The notes under the pieces are model-generated. The model was not told the DNA's origin and did not search any database. It saw only the letters and a list, made by a program, of their open reading frames with translations. From assembly GCA_031394045.1 (NCBI GenBank), contig JANMWN010000009.1:1-21413 (forward strand): 21,413 nt of DNA. Reading direction: 5' to 3'. Each line of letters opens with the position of its first letter. The first letter of the stretch is position 1. The stretch comes from JANYIP01 sp031394045 (GTDB taxonomy: Bacteria > Actinomycetota > Actinomycetes > Prado026). Positions 6,293 through 13,261 of this stretch are shown here, in pieces. The position numbers and the translations under genes were made by a program.

Positions 6293-6377
6293 GGAGGACA
6301 CTAGGCGCGATCGACCCCTTGGCGGTGACGTACCCGCGGAGCTCCTCGGCCAGCTCGGTCGTGATGGAGCCGCTCAT
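6276..6377 (-). CDS. Small ORF coupled to the membrane-protein gene (33 residues)
   Basis: The ORF starts MSGSITTELAEELRGYVTAK and ends SVLLDLLH, an amphipathic helical peptide. Its ATG overlaps the stop of the upstream gene as ATGA, the same type of junction that joins the two genes before it. Codon use is typical of the region. Its last codons overlap the TTGACC -35 of the next operon. It has no recognised family; it may be a real mini-protein or a decayed 3' end. Confidence 0.4.
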   Translation of the reverse strand: MSGSITTELAEELRGYVTAKGSIAPSVLLDLLH

Positions 6378-6859
6378 CGGGAGCCGGTCGACTGCGCTGC
6401 CGTAGCGACCGGGACTCCTTGGTACGACAGCGTCAGCGGCAGCGTTGGTGTCCGAGCGAAGTCACAGGTCCCGTATGTCTCAACCTCAGGCGGACCCGGA
6501 GCGACGGGCTGCCAGGGGCCGCCGTCCGAACTGTCCCAGCCACAGTCCGCTGCGAGCCCCCGCGCATCGGTCATGGCGACCTGGCTCTCGTCGACGCTGT
6601 GGACCTCGCTCGTCCGATTGGTGTACCCGTAGGCGGTGTGCGTGCCGTCCTCTGTTCTGATGGCATGAAAGGTGACCCTGCCCGCCTGCGCATCCGCTGC
6701 GGAGAAGCCGTCGGCGGGCGGCCGGTTGACCCACTTGAACGCGCCCCACCAGCCGAACGCCACGACTGCGAGGATCGCTATGAACGCGACGAGCCGAGCA
6801 GGCCGTGATCGAGTCCCGCGCGGGCCCTCGTCCTGCGAGCGCGGCTCGTCACGGCTCAA
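6374..6859 (-). CDS. Single-pass membrane protein, unknown function
   Basis: The 161-residue protein has a charged N-terminal tail of about 22 residues, one membrane helix at about 23-44 (LVAFIAILAVVAFGWWGAFK), and an outside domain of about 115 residues with two Cys (LAADCGWDSS, YGTCDFARTP) that could form a disulfide. The motif VTFHAIRTEDGTHTAYGYTN suggests a beta-sandwich. The start is TTG at 6859, overlapping the stop of the DUF4234 gene as TTGA, so it is the second gene of a coupled operon. The family is not recognised. Confidence 0.7.
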   Translation of the reverse strand: MSRDEPRSQDEGPRGTRSRPARLVAFIAILAVVAFGWWGAFKWVNRPPADGFSAADAQAGRVTFHAIRTEDGTHTAYGYTNRTSEVHSVDESQVAMTDARGLAADCGWDSSDGGPWQPVAPGPPEVETYGTCDFARTPTLPLTLSYQGVPVATAAQSTGSR

Positions 6860-7245
6860 GCGGCGGACGCCGTCCAGACGGTGTTGGCCTGGGCGCTGTA
6901 GTACGGCACGTCCAACGCGAAGAAGATGCTGAGCAGGATGCCGATCGCTCCGGAGGTCGTCGGCGGGACGCCGGCCAGTGTCTGCGCCTGCTTGATCCGT
7001 CCGCCGGTGTTGTAGATCGAGACGAACCCGACGATGGGTACGAACAACGAGAGCACAGCAAGCCCCGGGCGCACCGTGATCAAACGGTCGTAGTCGCGCA
7101 GCTCGCGGTTCAGGTTGTGGTACCAGAACAGGATGTAGATCCCGAGCGTGACGTAGACCAGCAGCCAGCCAACGACCGGGCTGCGGATCGTACCGACCGG
7201 CCGCTGCACGGCTGACGACGGAACCTTGCTCAGCTCACCGGACAC
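6856..7245 (-). CDS. DUF4234-domain membrane protein
   Basis: The 129-residue product matches the DUF4234 pattern: RSPVVGWLLVYVTLGIYILF then WYHNLNRELRDYD, a second hydrophobic segment (LAVLSLFVPIVGFVSIYN), then TGGRIKQAQTLAGV and a third segment (GAIGILLSIFFALDVPYYS). Three membrane helices are likely. The function of the family is unknown. The frame opens at 7281, but the GTG at 7245 follows AGGAG by 5 bases and starts just before the Ser/Val-rich leader, so it is chosen. It heads a three-gene operon linked by overlapping stop and start codons. Confidence 0.8.
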   Translation of the reverse strand: MSGELSKVPSSAVQRPVGTIRSPVVGWLLVYVTLGIYILFWYHNLNRELRDYDRLITVRPGLAVLSLFVPIVGFVSIYNTGGRIKQAQTLAGVPPTTSGAIGILLSIFFALDVPYYSAQANTVWTASAA

Positions 7246-7303
7246 AGACACTCCTCGCTGGACTGACGCCGAGTCTTGCACGCGTACGACCTACGGCGGA
7301 CGG

Positions 7304-8182
7304 CTACCCGCGAAGCCGGGTCAGGGTTCGCTCGGCCGCCGCAACAGCGCGGGCCGCTTGCTTGGCATCAGCCTTCGCGGCGGCACCGTCGGCGGTTGCC
7401 GCGGCCAGCTGTTCCCGGGTCGCGGCAAGGGCCTGCTCGGCGGCCTCGAGCTCGGCGCCCAGGTCGGTCAGCAACGTCTCCAGCTCGTCGATCGTCCGGG
7501 TCGCAGCCGTCGCTCCCTTGTCAGCCTTCGCGGCCTGGGCCTCCGCATGCGCGAGCTGCAGCCGCGCCTGGGCGAGGTCGCGCTCGGCGGCGTCGACCTT
7601 CGGGTCGGGCGCCCTGGCGGTGGTGGACTTGCGCGGCGCGGACCGCGCCGGCGGAGCCGGCGACGAGGCCGCGTCCGACGGCGCCATCGGGAGGCCGAAC
7701 CCGGAGTACGAGAGAGCCTGGGTGAGCCGCCCGGCGGTCAGCGCGACGCCCGCTGACTCGTCGGCGACAGCCGCGGCGAGGGTGGCCTCTAGCTCCTGTA
7801 TCGCCGCCGGGCCCACGGCCTGGTCGAGATCTGCGGCAGTCCTGCGGGCCAGCAGCACCAGGTCCCTGATCACCTGCGACCGGCGCCGGCCGAGAGTACG
7901 CAGCTGCGCCGCATCAAGCAGTGCCTGCGCGGCCCGCATCTCACTGCCGAGCGCGATGAGCTCAGCCACCGCGTCCGCGTGATGGTGCGCCAGCAGGTTG
8001 CCCAGCCACGCCCCCACCGTCGGTTTGCGAAGCTCCGCGAGCCCCGCCGCGAGGCGCTTGTCTCCCGAGGCCCGCGCCGTACGTACCGCCGCGTCGCGTC
8101 CAGCCGTGAAGTCGGAAGGCAGGCCTGCGTACAGCTCGTCCGCCACGCGCTCGACCGCCAGCACCGAACCCATGGCCATCAT
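7304..8182 (-). CDS. Actinobacterial coiled-coil protein, unknown function
   Basis: This 292-residue protein has an N-terminal helical domain (about 10-150) with LYAGLPSDFTAGRDAAVR, then LAELRKPTVGAWLGNLLAHH, a pattern I associate with a family of uncharacterised actinobacterial proteins. A Pro/Ala/Ser linker (about 165-190) follows, then a long Ala/Glu-rich coiled coil to the C-terminus (195-290). There is no signal peptide or membrane segment, so it is cytoplasmic. The ATG at 8182 is used; GGGG lies 4 bases upstream. It diverges from the secreted beta-propeller gene across a 98-base gap. Confidence 0.75.
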   Translation of the reverse strand: MMAMGSVLAVERVADELYAGLPSDFTAGRDAAVRTARASGDKRLAAGLAELRKPTVGAWLGNLLAHHHADAVAELIALGSEMRAAQALLDAAQLRTLGRRRSQVIRDLVLLARRTAADLDQAVGPAAIQELEATLAAAVADESAGVALTAGRLTQALSYSGFGLPMAPSDAASSPAPPARSAPRKSTTARAPDPKVDAAERDLAQARLQLAHAEAQAAKADKGATAATRTIDELETLLTDLGAELEAAEQALAATREQLAAATADGAAAKADAKQAARAVAAAERTLTRLRG

Positions 8183-8280
8183 CGTGCCCCAACCACTAGC
8201 GCCCGACGTGAGAAGGGACTACACCAGACCCAACGGCTCGGGGGGACACGAGCGAGCCGTACATCCTGGACGGAGGACCA

Positions 8281-9429
8281 ATGCGCAGAACATCGCTTGT
8301 CCTGAGTCTGGCCACCTTGGTGGCCTCAGCGACCGGAGCAGGCCTGGCGGTCACCCCCGCTCTCGCCTCGCCCAACCCAACAGTCCATGTGATGGCCTCG
8401 CACCTCAGCAACCCGCGAGGCCTGTCTATGTCCGCCGGCGGCACGCTCTATGTAGCTGAATCCGGGCGTGGAGGCAGCCACTGCTTCACCGACCCGACGT
8501 CGGAGATGGGCACGGCCTGTGTAGGCCTGACGGGTTCCATCGACCGGGTCGGTGCACGCGGCGTGACCCGGATCGTGTCCGGGCTCCTCTCCTTTGCCGG
8601 GCCTGACGGCTCTTTCGCCGGCGGGATCTCGGCGGTGTCCGCCTCCGGTGGCCATATCTACGGGGTGTTCGGCGGCAACACCATCGGCGTCGCCCAGGCG
8701 CCGCTTCCGTCGTACCTGGTCAAAACGGCACTGCGCCAGCTCGGCCAGTTTGGCTGGGTCTCCGGCGGCGAGTTCGATCCGGCGGCGGGGGTCGGCGACC
8801 ATGACTACGCGTGGTCGAACAGGCACAAGCACCTGGGCCTTGGCCAGTTCCCAGACTCCAACCCCAACGGGGTCTTGGTCACCGGCGGCGAGCGGTTCGT
8901 CGCCGACGCCGGCGCTAACACCTTGGACGAGATCGACGCGAACGGGACCATCCACGTCCTGACCTTCTTGGGAGTGCCCGCGGGGAGCATCACCGACGCG
9001 GTGCCGACCTGTGCAGCCAAGGGCCCGGACGGCGCCATCTACGTCGGTGAGCTCCTCGGCGGCAACTACGCACCCGGTCACGCGCGAGTCTGGCGCATCG
9101 AGGTCACGAACGGGCGCGCCACCAAGTCGGTATGGGCACGCGGACTGACCACCATCCAAGGCTGCGGATTCGACAAGTGGGGCAACTTCTACGCCACCGA
9201 GTTCCAAGCCGGCGGGCTGTCCTTCGGCCCAACCGGCAGCCCCCTGGGCGCCGTGATCAAGATCGCCCCCAACGGCCACCGGACGACCCTCGGGATGGGG
9301 CAGCTCTTCTTCCCCTCCGGGTTCGCCGCCGGGCCGGACGGATCGGTGTACGTGAGCAACTGCAGCATCGCGCCCAGCAGCGGCTTCGGCCCCTGCCCGG
9401 ACGGTGGGCAGGTGGTGCGCATCGGGTAG
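8281..9429 (+). CDS. ScyD/ScyE-like secreted beta-propeller protein
   Basis: The 382-residue product has a cleavable signal peptide (about 1-29, ending TPALA-SPN). The mature part has NHL/SMP-30-like propeller blades: NPRGLSMSAGGTLYVAESG, GSIDRVGARGVTRIVSGL, DGAIYVGELLGGNYAPGHAR, KWGNFYATEF and PDGSVYVSNCSI. Two Cys near the C-terminus may pair. ScyD and ScyE are named from the cyanobacterial scytonemin cluster, but actinobacterial members are widespread without that pathway, and no scytonemin genes are here. The real role is unknown; ligand or polymer binding outside the cell is plausible. GGAGG five bases before the ATG is a strong ribosome site. It is a single-gene unit. Confidence 0.85.
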   Translation: MRRTSLVLSLATLVASATGAGLAVTPALASPNPTVHVMASHLSNPRGLSMSAGGTLYVAESGRGGSHCFTDPTSEMGTACVGLTGSIDRVGARGVTRIVSGLLSFAGPDGSFAGGISAVSASGGHIYGVFGGNTIGVAQAPLPSYLVKTALRQLGQFGWVSGGEFDPAAGVGDHDYAWSNRHKHLGLGQFPDSNPNGVLVTGGERFVADAGANTLDEIDANGTIHVLTFLGVPAGSITDAVPTCAAKGPDGAIYVGELLGGNYAPGHARVWRIEVTNGRATKSVWARGLTTIQGCGFDKWGNFYATEFQAGGLSFGPTGSPLGAVIKIAPNGHRTTLGMGQLFFPSGFAAGPDGSVYVSNCSIAPSSGFGPCPDGGQVVRIG

Positions 9430-9459
9430 CCGTTTACCTGGCGATCACCCGGGGCCGCC

Positions 9460-9465
9460 TAGGTT
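9460..9465 (+). promoter_or_regulatory. -10 element TAGGTT before the four-cysteine mini-protein
   Basis: TAGGTT is followed by 7 bases and the ATG at 9473, giving a leaderless mRNA. No ribosome site is present and the -35 is weak (TTACCT, 20-base spacer). Confidence 0.4.
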
Positions 9466-9472
9466 CTCGTGC

Positions 9473-9709
9473 ATGGCTTCCAGCGAAGGGCGCTGCTGGT
9501 CGTGCGGCGACGCCTTCTCGGCCGCTGACCTGGTCTGCCTCGACGCTCACCTGGAGCTCACCCTGTGCGGGCCGTGCGCCTTGCTGGTCACGGCCCGTGC
9601 AGGGCGGCAAGCCGGGCACCTGCTCGGTGGCTCTACGACGGGACAGTCAAGCCGCGACGAGTCGCCGGCCCTGTACGGCCGTGGCATAGACGAGCAGCCC
9701 AGCCGCTAG
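9473..9709 (+). CDS. Small four-cysteine (zinc-ribbon-like) protein
   Basis: This 78-residue protein carries CWSCGDAFSAADLVCLDAH then LCGPCALLV. The two CxxC pairs flank a short insert, a likely zinc knuckle or ribbon, with one extra Cys between. The rest is a polar tail. The ATG at 9473 is chosen because a TAGGTT -10 ends 7 bases before it and there is no upstream ribosome site; the frame is open back to 9404. The last 63 bases overlap the convergent DUF4184 gene. Codon use fits coding in this frame. The metal ligand call is inference. Confidence 0.6.
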   Translation: MASSEGRCWSCGDAFSAADLVCLDAHLELTLCGPCALLVTARAGRQAGHLLGGSTTGQSSRDESPALYGRGIDEQPSR

Positions 9710-10387
9710 CCCAGCGCCCACGCCGGTCGCGAGGTCGAAGCGCAAGTTGCTGTCGTGCTGGTGGGTCACCGCCTTGAGCAGGCCTCCAACAACGCCGGCG
9801 CCCGCGATCGCGCCCACCAGCAGGACCCGACTGGCGGCTGGCTGCGAGCTGGCCGGCGGGGCGGTCACCCTGCCCGCCCCGCGCCACAGGGCGTACGCGA
9901 CCAAAGCCATGCCGAGGCCGCTGAACAGGTACTGGAGCCACTGCTCCACAGGCAACCCGGCGAACTCGTGCCGCAGCAACGACCACCGCTGAACCACCCA
10001 GCCGTCGGGATGGGTGAAAGCGTCCCAGACCACGTGCGTCAGGGCGCCGACGACCAGCGCGGCGTACCAGCCGAGCACTCCCACCAGCGAACGAGGCCAG
10101 GCCGCAGAAGTCCAGGACCGCGCCAGCACCGCCCAGCGCGCAGGCAGCAACGCGGCCACGGGTTCCGCCACGAATACCCCGAACAGCAGCAGCCCGACGG
10201 CCAGCACGACATCGATCGTGAAGGCCCCGCCTAGGCTGTGCGTCCACCCCCGTAACGACCCGGGCAGCGGCAAGAAGTACGGCAGGTCCGGCGCCATGCT
10301 CCCCGCGACCAGCGGGGGCAGGGGCAGCGCGACACCGAGCCTACGCAACGGCAGCACGGCAGCCGGGTGCGCCAGCGTGAAAGGCAC
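9647..10387 (-). CDS. DUF4184 family membrane protein
   Basis: The 246-residue product opens with the family signature MPFTLAHPAAVLPL then GSMAPDLPYF, with His/Asp residues resembling membrane-bound metal-dependent hydrolases. Other conserved parts are GWTHSLGG and ALTHVVWDAFTHPDGW. About six membrane helices are visible, ending in a C-terminal GVGAGLAAGLLVYATAV helix. The biochemical role is not established; the conserved H and D positions suggest a metal site. The GTG at 10387 has GGGGGAG just upstream. Its 3' end overlaps the small four-Cys gene convergently. Confidence 0.85.
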   Translation of the reverse strand: MPFTLAHPAAVLPLRRLGVALPLPPLVAGSMAPDLPYFLPLPGSLRGWTHSLGGAFTIDVVLAVGLLLFGVFVAEPVAALLPARWAVLARSWTSAAWPRSLVGVLGWYAALVVGALTHVVWDAFTHPDGWVVQRWSLLRHEFAGLPVEQWLQYLFSGLGMALVAYALWRGAGRVTAPPASSQPAASRVLLVGAIAGAGVVGGLLKAVTHQHDSNLRFDLATGVGAGLAAGLLVYATAVQGRRLVAA

Positions 10388-10423
10388 TGCTCCCCCTCGT
10401 CGTTCGGTCCCTGCGAGTGAGGG

Positions 10424-10732
10424 TCAGCCTTCAGGGGTGGGGTGCTGCTGGCCGCTCTCGGTCTCCCACGCGGACAGCTGGATCTCCAGCGCCTTCATCA
10501 GCTCGAACACCTGGCCCGGAGGGATACGTACGCGCGCCACGATCCGGGTCTGGACCTGGGTGTACGGCTGGCCGTGCTCGTCCTCGTACCGCTGCGGAGG
10601 TGCGGCCAACGCCGCGAAGTCCAGGGTGAAGACGTCGGGGCTGTGCCACAGGTTCGCGAAGGACGCGTAGACCCCGCCCTCGAGCTCGGGGGCAATCGAG
10701 ACCTCGAACCGGGTGTCGATCTCCTCGGCCAT
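10424..10732 (-). CDS. DUF3467 family protein
   Basis: This 102-residue protein fits the DUF3467 pattern: GVYASFANLWHSPDVFTLDF, then QVQTRIVARVRIPPGQVFELMKALEIQLSAWE. It is a short soluble protein, function unknown. The frame is open to 10873, but the ATG at 10732 follows GAGGGG by 6 bases and starts the family domain. The upstream frame runs through the remnant of a neighbouring gene copy, so it is not coding. It lies 36 bases upstream of the DUF4184 gene on the same strand and may share a transcript. Confidence 0.85.
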   Translation of the reverse strand: MAEEIDTRFEVSIAPELEGGVYASFANLWHSPDVFTLDFAALAAPPQRYEDEHGQPYTQVQTRIVARVRIPPGQVFELMKALEIQLSAWETESGQQHPTPEG

Positions 10733-10745
10733 GACTGCCCCTCGG

Positions 10746-10828
10746 CTAGAGCGCCTCGACCGTCCTGGGCACGATCCGCGCACTTTCCATCGTATGTCCG
10801 CCCCGGACGACGGACGGCTGACGGTCTG
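10746..10828 (-). pseudogene. Decayed 3' copy of the 89-residue gene at 12975-13244
   Basis: The minus strand reads GGHTMESARIVPRTVEAL and stop, matching GAGHTMQSAPIVSKTVEAL and stop of the intact gene. The first 20 bases (10745-10764 and 12974-12993) are identical. Similarity continues upstream with one missing base around 10798-10804, which breaks the frame, and weakens by about 10855. No start or promoter remains. It faces the same way as the intact copy, so the two form a direct repeat around the sigma-factor module. Confidence 0.75.
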
Positions 10829-10893
10829 GTCGGGACAGGACGGGGGTCGCATTGATTGCAGTCGGCGTTCCATGCGGCCGATGGATAGGGATC

Positions 10894-11451
10894 ATGGACG
10901 ACGATGATTTCGAGGCCGCCCTCGCTCTGGCGCTGAACGGCGACGAGGCTGCCTTCGCCGCGATCTACCGCCGCATCCAGCCGGGCCTGCTCCGCTACCT
11001 GCGCGGGCTATCTGTCGCCGCCGCCGACGACCTCGCCTCGGAGGCCTGGTTCGAGGTGGTGCGCGGTCTGGACGGCTTCGAAGGCGATCGTGCGGGCTTC
11101 ATCGCCTGGATCTTCACCATCGCGCGCCGCAAGGCCATCGACCGCAGCCGGTACGAGGCCCGCCGGCCCACCACCCACCTCACGGACTACGAGCCGCACG
11201 CTGCGCTCGTACCCGACCCAGCCACGCTCGTGGAGCAGGCCGACGGCACCGACGCGGCGATCGCTCTCGTGCGCACGCTGCCGCCCGACCAGGCAGATGC
11301 GATCCTGCTCAGGGTCGTCGCGGGGCTGGACATCGAGCACGTGGCCGAGCTGCTCGGCAAGTCCAACGGTGCGGTACGCGTTCTCACCCACCGCGGCCTG
11401 AAGCGGCTCGGCGCGACGCTCGCCCATCAGTCCGTACGAGAGGACGTGTAA
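10894..11451 (+). CDS. ECF-type RNA polymerase sigma factor (sigma-70 family)
   Basis: The 185-residue product has sigma region 2 (about 14-82: ALNGDEAAFAAIYRRIQPGL, LASEAWFEVVRGLDGFEGD, FIAWIFTIARRKAIDRSR) and region 4 (about 122-175: TLPPDQADAILLRVVAGLDI then HVAELLGKSNGAVRVLTHRG). There is no region 3 and no C-terminal SnoaL-type extension. It directs transcription of a small regulon, usually including its own operon. The ATG at 10894 is chosen; AGGG lies close upstream and homology starts here. Four bases separate it from the next gene, a membrane protein in the anti-sigma position. Confidence 0.92.
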   Translation: MDDDDFEAALALALNGDEAAFAAIYRRIQPGLLRYLRGLSVAAADDLASEAWFEVVRGLDGFEGDRAGFIAWIFTIARRKAIDRSRYEARRPTTHLTDYEPHAALVPDPATLVEQADGTDAAIALVRTLPPDQADAILLRVVAGLDIEHVAELLGKSNGAVRVLTHRGLKRLGATLAHQSVREDV

Positions 11452-11455
11452 CGAG

Positions 11456-12328
11456 ATGGACGGCGACGACGTTCTCCTGCGTATGGACGCGGCCGACCTC
11501 CCCGATCTGTACGACCCGACGGCACCGGGTGCCGACCAACTCGCCTCGGTTCTGTCGGACCTGCGCGCCCCGGCCCGTCCCGAGGAGCTCGACCGTACGG
11601 ACGTCGTCATGGCCGCTTTCGCTGCCCGCACCGCCACGATGGCGGAGGCCGCGAAGGAGAAGACCCTCGCCAAGGAGAAGGGCGCACCGAAGCGGGAGCC
11701 CCACAGGCGCGACAACGTCATCCACCTGCCCAGACACCTCGGCCCGAAGCTGGGCGTGGCCACGGCCGTCGCCCTGATCGGCCTGACCGGCGTCGCGGCA
11801 GCCGCCGTCACGGGATCACTGCCCGCGCCGCTCCAGTCCTTCGTCCACTCCAAGATCGGGGCCATCGCCGGCCCGTCGACTCACCCTGCCGCGAGCACCG
11901 GCGCGAGCGCGGCCGAGCCCTCAAAGTCCTCCGCCGCCAAGCCCGCCACTGTGTCGCCGTCCACGGCGCCGTCACCAGCGCCACGCGTCGGCCCATTCGT
12001 CACGGGTCCGGCCGCGGCAGGTCTCTGCCGGAGCTTCGCCGCGCACGGGAACGGCGGGTCGGGCTCGACCGGTTGGCCCAAGAGCACCGCTGAGCGCAAC
12101 CTTGCGGCAGCTGCGGCCGCCGCTGGTGAGTCGGTAGACGCCTACTGCGCGCCGTACCTCGAGAACGGCTCGGACTCGAGCGGCCCGAACGGGTCGGCCA
12201 ACGGCCAACCGGGTCACGGCAAGCAGGCGACTCCTGCACCCCAGACCACGAGCAGCACCGGTACGGGCTCAGGTTCGAGCGGGTCGAGCAACGGCAACAG
12301 CGGCGGCTCCTCCGGGCACGGACTCTGA
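11456..12328 (+). CDS. Membrane protein in the anti-sigma position of the ECF operon
   Basis: The 290-residue product has a cytoplasmic N-terminal part of about 95 residues with LSDLRAPARPEELDRTDVVM, a motif often seen in proteins encoded right after actinobacterial ECF sigma genes. One membrane helix follows (about 98-120), then a Ser/Pro/Ala linker and an outside module GPAAAGLCRSF with RNLAAAAAAAGESVDAYCAP, carrying C191 and C231. The tail is Gly/Ser/Asn-rich. There is no HxxxCxxC zinc anti-sigma motif, so anti-sigma function is inferred from position and topology. The outside module is shared with the next gene, suggesting duplication. Confidence 0.75.
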   Translation: MDGDDVLLRMDAADLPDLYDPTAPGADQLASVLSDLRAPARPEELDRTDVVMAAFAARTATMAEAAKEKTLAKEKGAPKREPHRRDNVIHLPRHLGPKLGVATAVALIGLTGVAAAAVTGSLPAPLQSFVHSKIGAIAGPSTHPAASTGASAAEPSKSSAAKPATVSPSTAPSPAPRVGPFVTGPAAAGLCRSFAAHGNGGSGSTGWPKSTAERNLAAAAAAAGESVDAYCAPYLENGSDSSGPNGSANGQPGHGKQATPAPQTTSSTGTGSGSSGSSNGNSGGSSGHGL

Positions 12329-12348
12329 GTAGTCGACCGATTTCCATG

Positions 12349-12375
12349 TGTAACAAGGCTGACCTTGCTGACGTT
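12349..12375 (+). promoter_or_regulatory. Candidate ECF-type promoter TGTAAC-N17-CGTT
   Basis: TGTAAC (12349-12354), 17 bases, CGTT (12372-12375), upstream of the His-rich paralogue. This resembles the -35 AAC / -10 CGT pattern of ECF promoters. A small hairpin CAAGG-CTGA-CCTTG lies at 12354-12367. No matching motif is clear upstream of the sigma gene, so the call is tentative. Confidence 0.25.
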
Positions 12376-12414
12376 TCCCTCGTAACCGCCGCACCGCACC
12401 CGTAGGAGGACCCC

Positions 12415-12951
12415 ATGCTCAGCAGTCTCGTCGGAGCCAAGCTCGCCATCGCTGCCGTCGCCGGATCTCTGAGCATCGGGGGCGTCGCAGCCGCTGCAGT
12501 CACCGGCTCGCTGCCCTTCGAGCATCCGAAGGGGACTGTCTCCGCCAGCGACGATCAGGGCGCCTCGGAGTCGCCCGACCCGACCGAGTCCGCCGACCCG
12601 ACCGAGTCCGCCGACCCGACCGCCTCGGGTGCGCCGACAGCAGGGCCCACCGGCGGACCCGTCGGCCCGGACGCGACCGGCCCGGCCGCCTTCGGCCTGT
12701 GTCACGCATTCGGCGGCGACAAGGCGATCCGCAAGGCGGGCAACCCGTCCGTCGCCAACCGCAACCTGATCACCGCCGCGACGGCCGCCGGGCAGTCCGT
12801 CCAGGACTACTGCGCCGTGATCCTCGGTACCCCGACCACGTCGCCGACGCCGGCCAGCACCGACCCCGCGACGGCCACGACGTCCGACCACGGACATGGG
12901 CACTCGAAGGGTGACACGCACGGGAGCAGCCACGGGCACGGTCGCCCGTAG
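12415..12951 (+). CDS. Exported paralogue of the anti-sigma-position protein with His-rich tail
   Basis: The 178-residue product starts with a signal/anchor (AIAAVAGSLSIGGVAAAAVT) that matches the membrane helix end of the preceding gene (AAAAVTGSLP). A linker with three ESxDPT repeats follows, then the shared module GPAAFGLCHAF and ANRNLITAATAAGQSVQDYC with C96 and C133. It ends in a His/Gly tail (DHGHGHSKGDTHGSSHGHG), six His in 17 residues, a possible metal-binding segment. It lacks the cytoplasmic sigma-binding part of its neighbour, so it may be a sensor or effector of the same response. AGGAGG is five to six bases before the ATG. Confidence 0.75.
   Translation: MLSSLVGAKLAIAAVAGSLSIGGVAAAAVTGSLPFEHPKGTVSASDDQGASESPDPTESADPTESADPTASGAPTAGPTGGPVGPDATGPAAFGLCHAFGGDKAIRKAGNPSVANRNLITAATAAGQSVQDYCAVILGTPTTSPTPASTDPATATTSDHGHGHSKGDTHGSSHGHGRP
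12568..12621 (+). repeat. Three 18-bp tandem repeats encoding ESxDPT
   Basis: Units 12568-12585, 12586-12603 and 12604-12621; the last two are identical and the first differs slightly. They lie in the extracellular linker of the His-rich protein and could change in copy number. Confidence 0.8.
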
Positions 12952-12971
12952 CCCGCAGCCCGCAGCCCGCG
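12944..12971 (+). repeat. Four 7-bp tandem repeats GCCCGYR spanning a stop codon
   Basis: Units GCCCGTA, GCCCGCA, GCCCGCA and GCCCGCG. The TAG of the His-rich gene is formed across the first two units, and the array ends next to the repeat junction at 12974. Confidence 0.75.
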
Positions 12972-12974
12972 ACG

Positions 12975-13244
12975 CTAGAGCGCCTCGACCGTCTTGGAGA
13001 CGATCGGGGCGCTCTGCATCGTGTGCCCTGCCCCGAACAGGGCGCGCGCGACGGTCAGCTCGGTGTCGTGCTGGGCGGCGATGGCGTGGTCGGCCACGAT
13101 GTCGTAGACGATGGTGCACTCGGTCTCGGACCAGTCGACGCTCTGCGGGCCCAACGCCTCGAGACAGTCGAGCACGGCCTGCTGCTTGGCGATGGTCAGG
13201 GTCGGCCGGAAGCCGATGACCAGGCGTACGCGGTAGGCACCCAC
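12975..13244 (-). CDS. 89-residue protein, unknown family (intact copy)
   Basis: The protein starts MGAYRVRLVIGFRPTLTIAK and contains TECTIVYDIVADHAIAA and VARALFGAGHTMQSAPIV. An alpha-beta fold with a beta strand near the N-terminus is likely; there is no signal or membrane segment. I do not recognise the family. The GTG at 13244 has no ribosome site; a TACCCT -10 ends 7 bases upstream, so the mRNA may be leaderless. A decayed copy of its 3' end lies at 10746-10828 on the other side of the sigma module, showing that this locus was duplicated or split. Confidence 0.65.
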   Translation of the reverse strand: MGAYRVRLVIGFRPTLTIAKQQAVLDCLEALGPQSVDWSETECTIVYDIVADHAIAAQHDTELTVARALFGAGHTMQSAPIVSKTVEAL

Positions 13245-13251
13245 AATGCCG

Positions 13252-13257
13252 AGGGTA
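13252..13257 (-). promoter_or_regulatory. -10 element TACCCT for the 89-residue gene
   Basis: TACCCT followed by 7 bases and GTG at 13244. No ribosome site and no clear -35. It lies within the last codons of or just after the next upstream small gene. Confidence 0.3.
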
Positions 13258-13261
13258 GCGC

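Noticed and set aside
12944..12971. CRISPR-like array
   Set aside because: 7-bp head-to-tail units without spacers are simple tandem repeats; no cas genes in the window.
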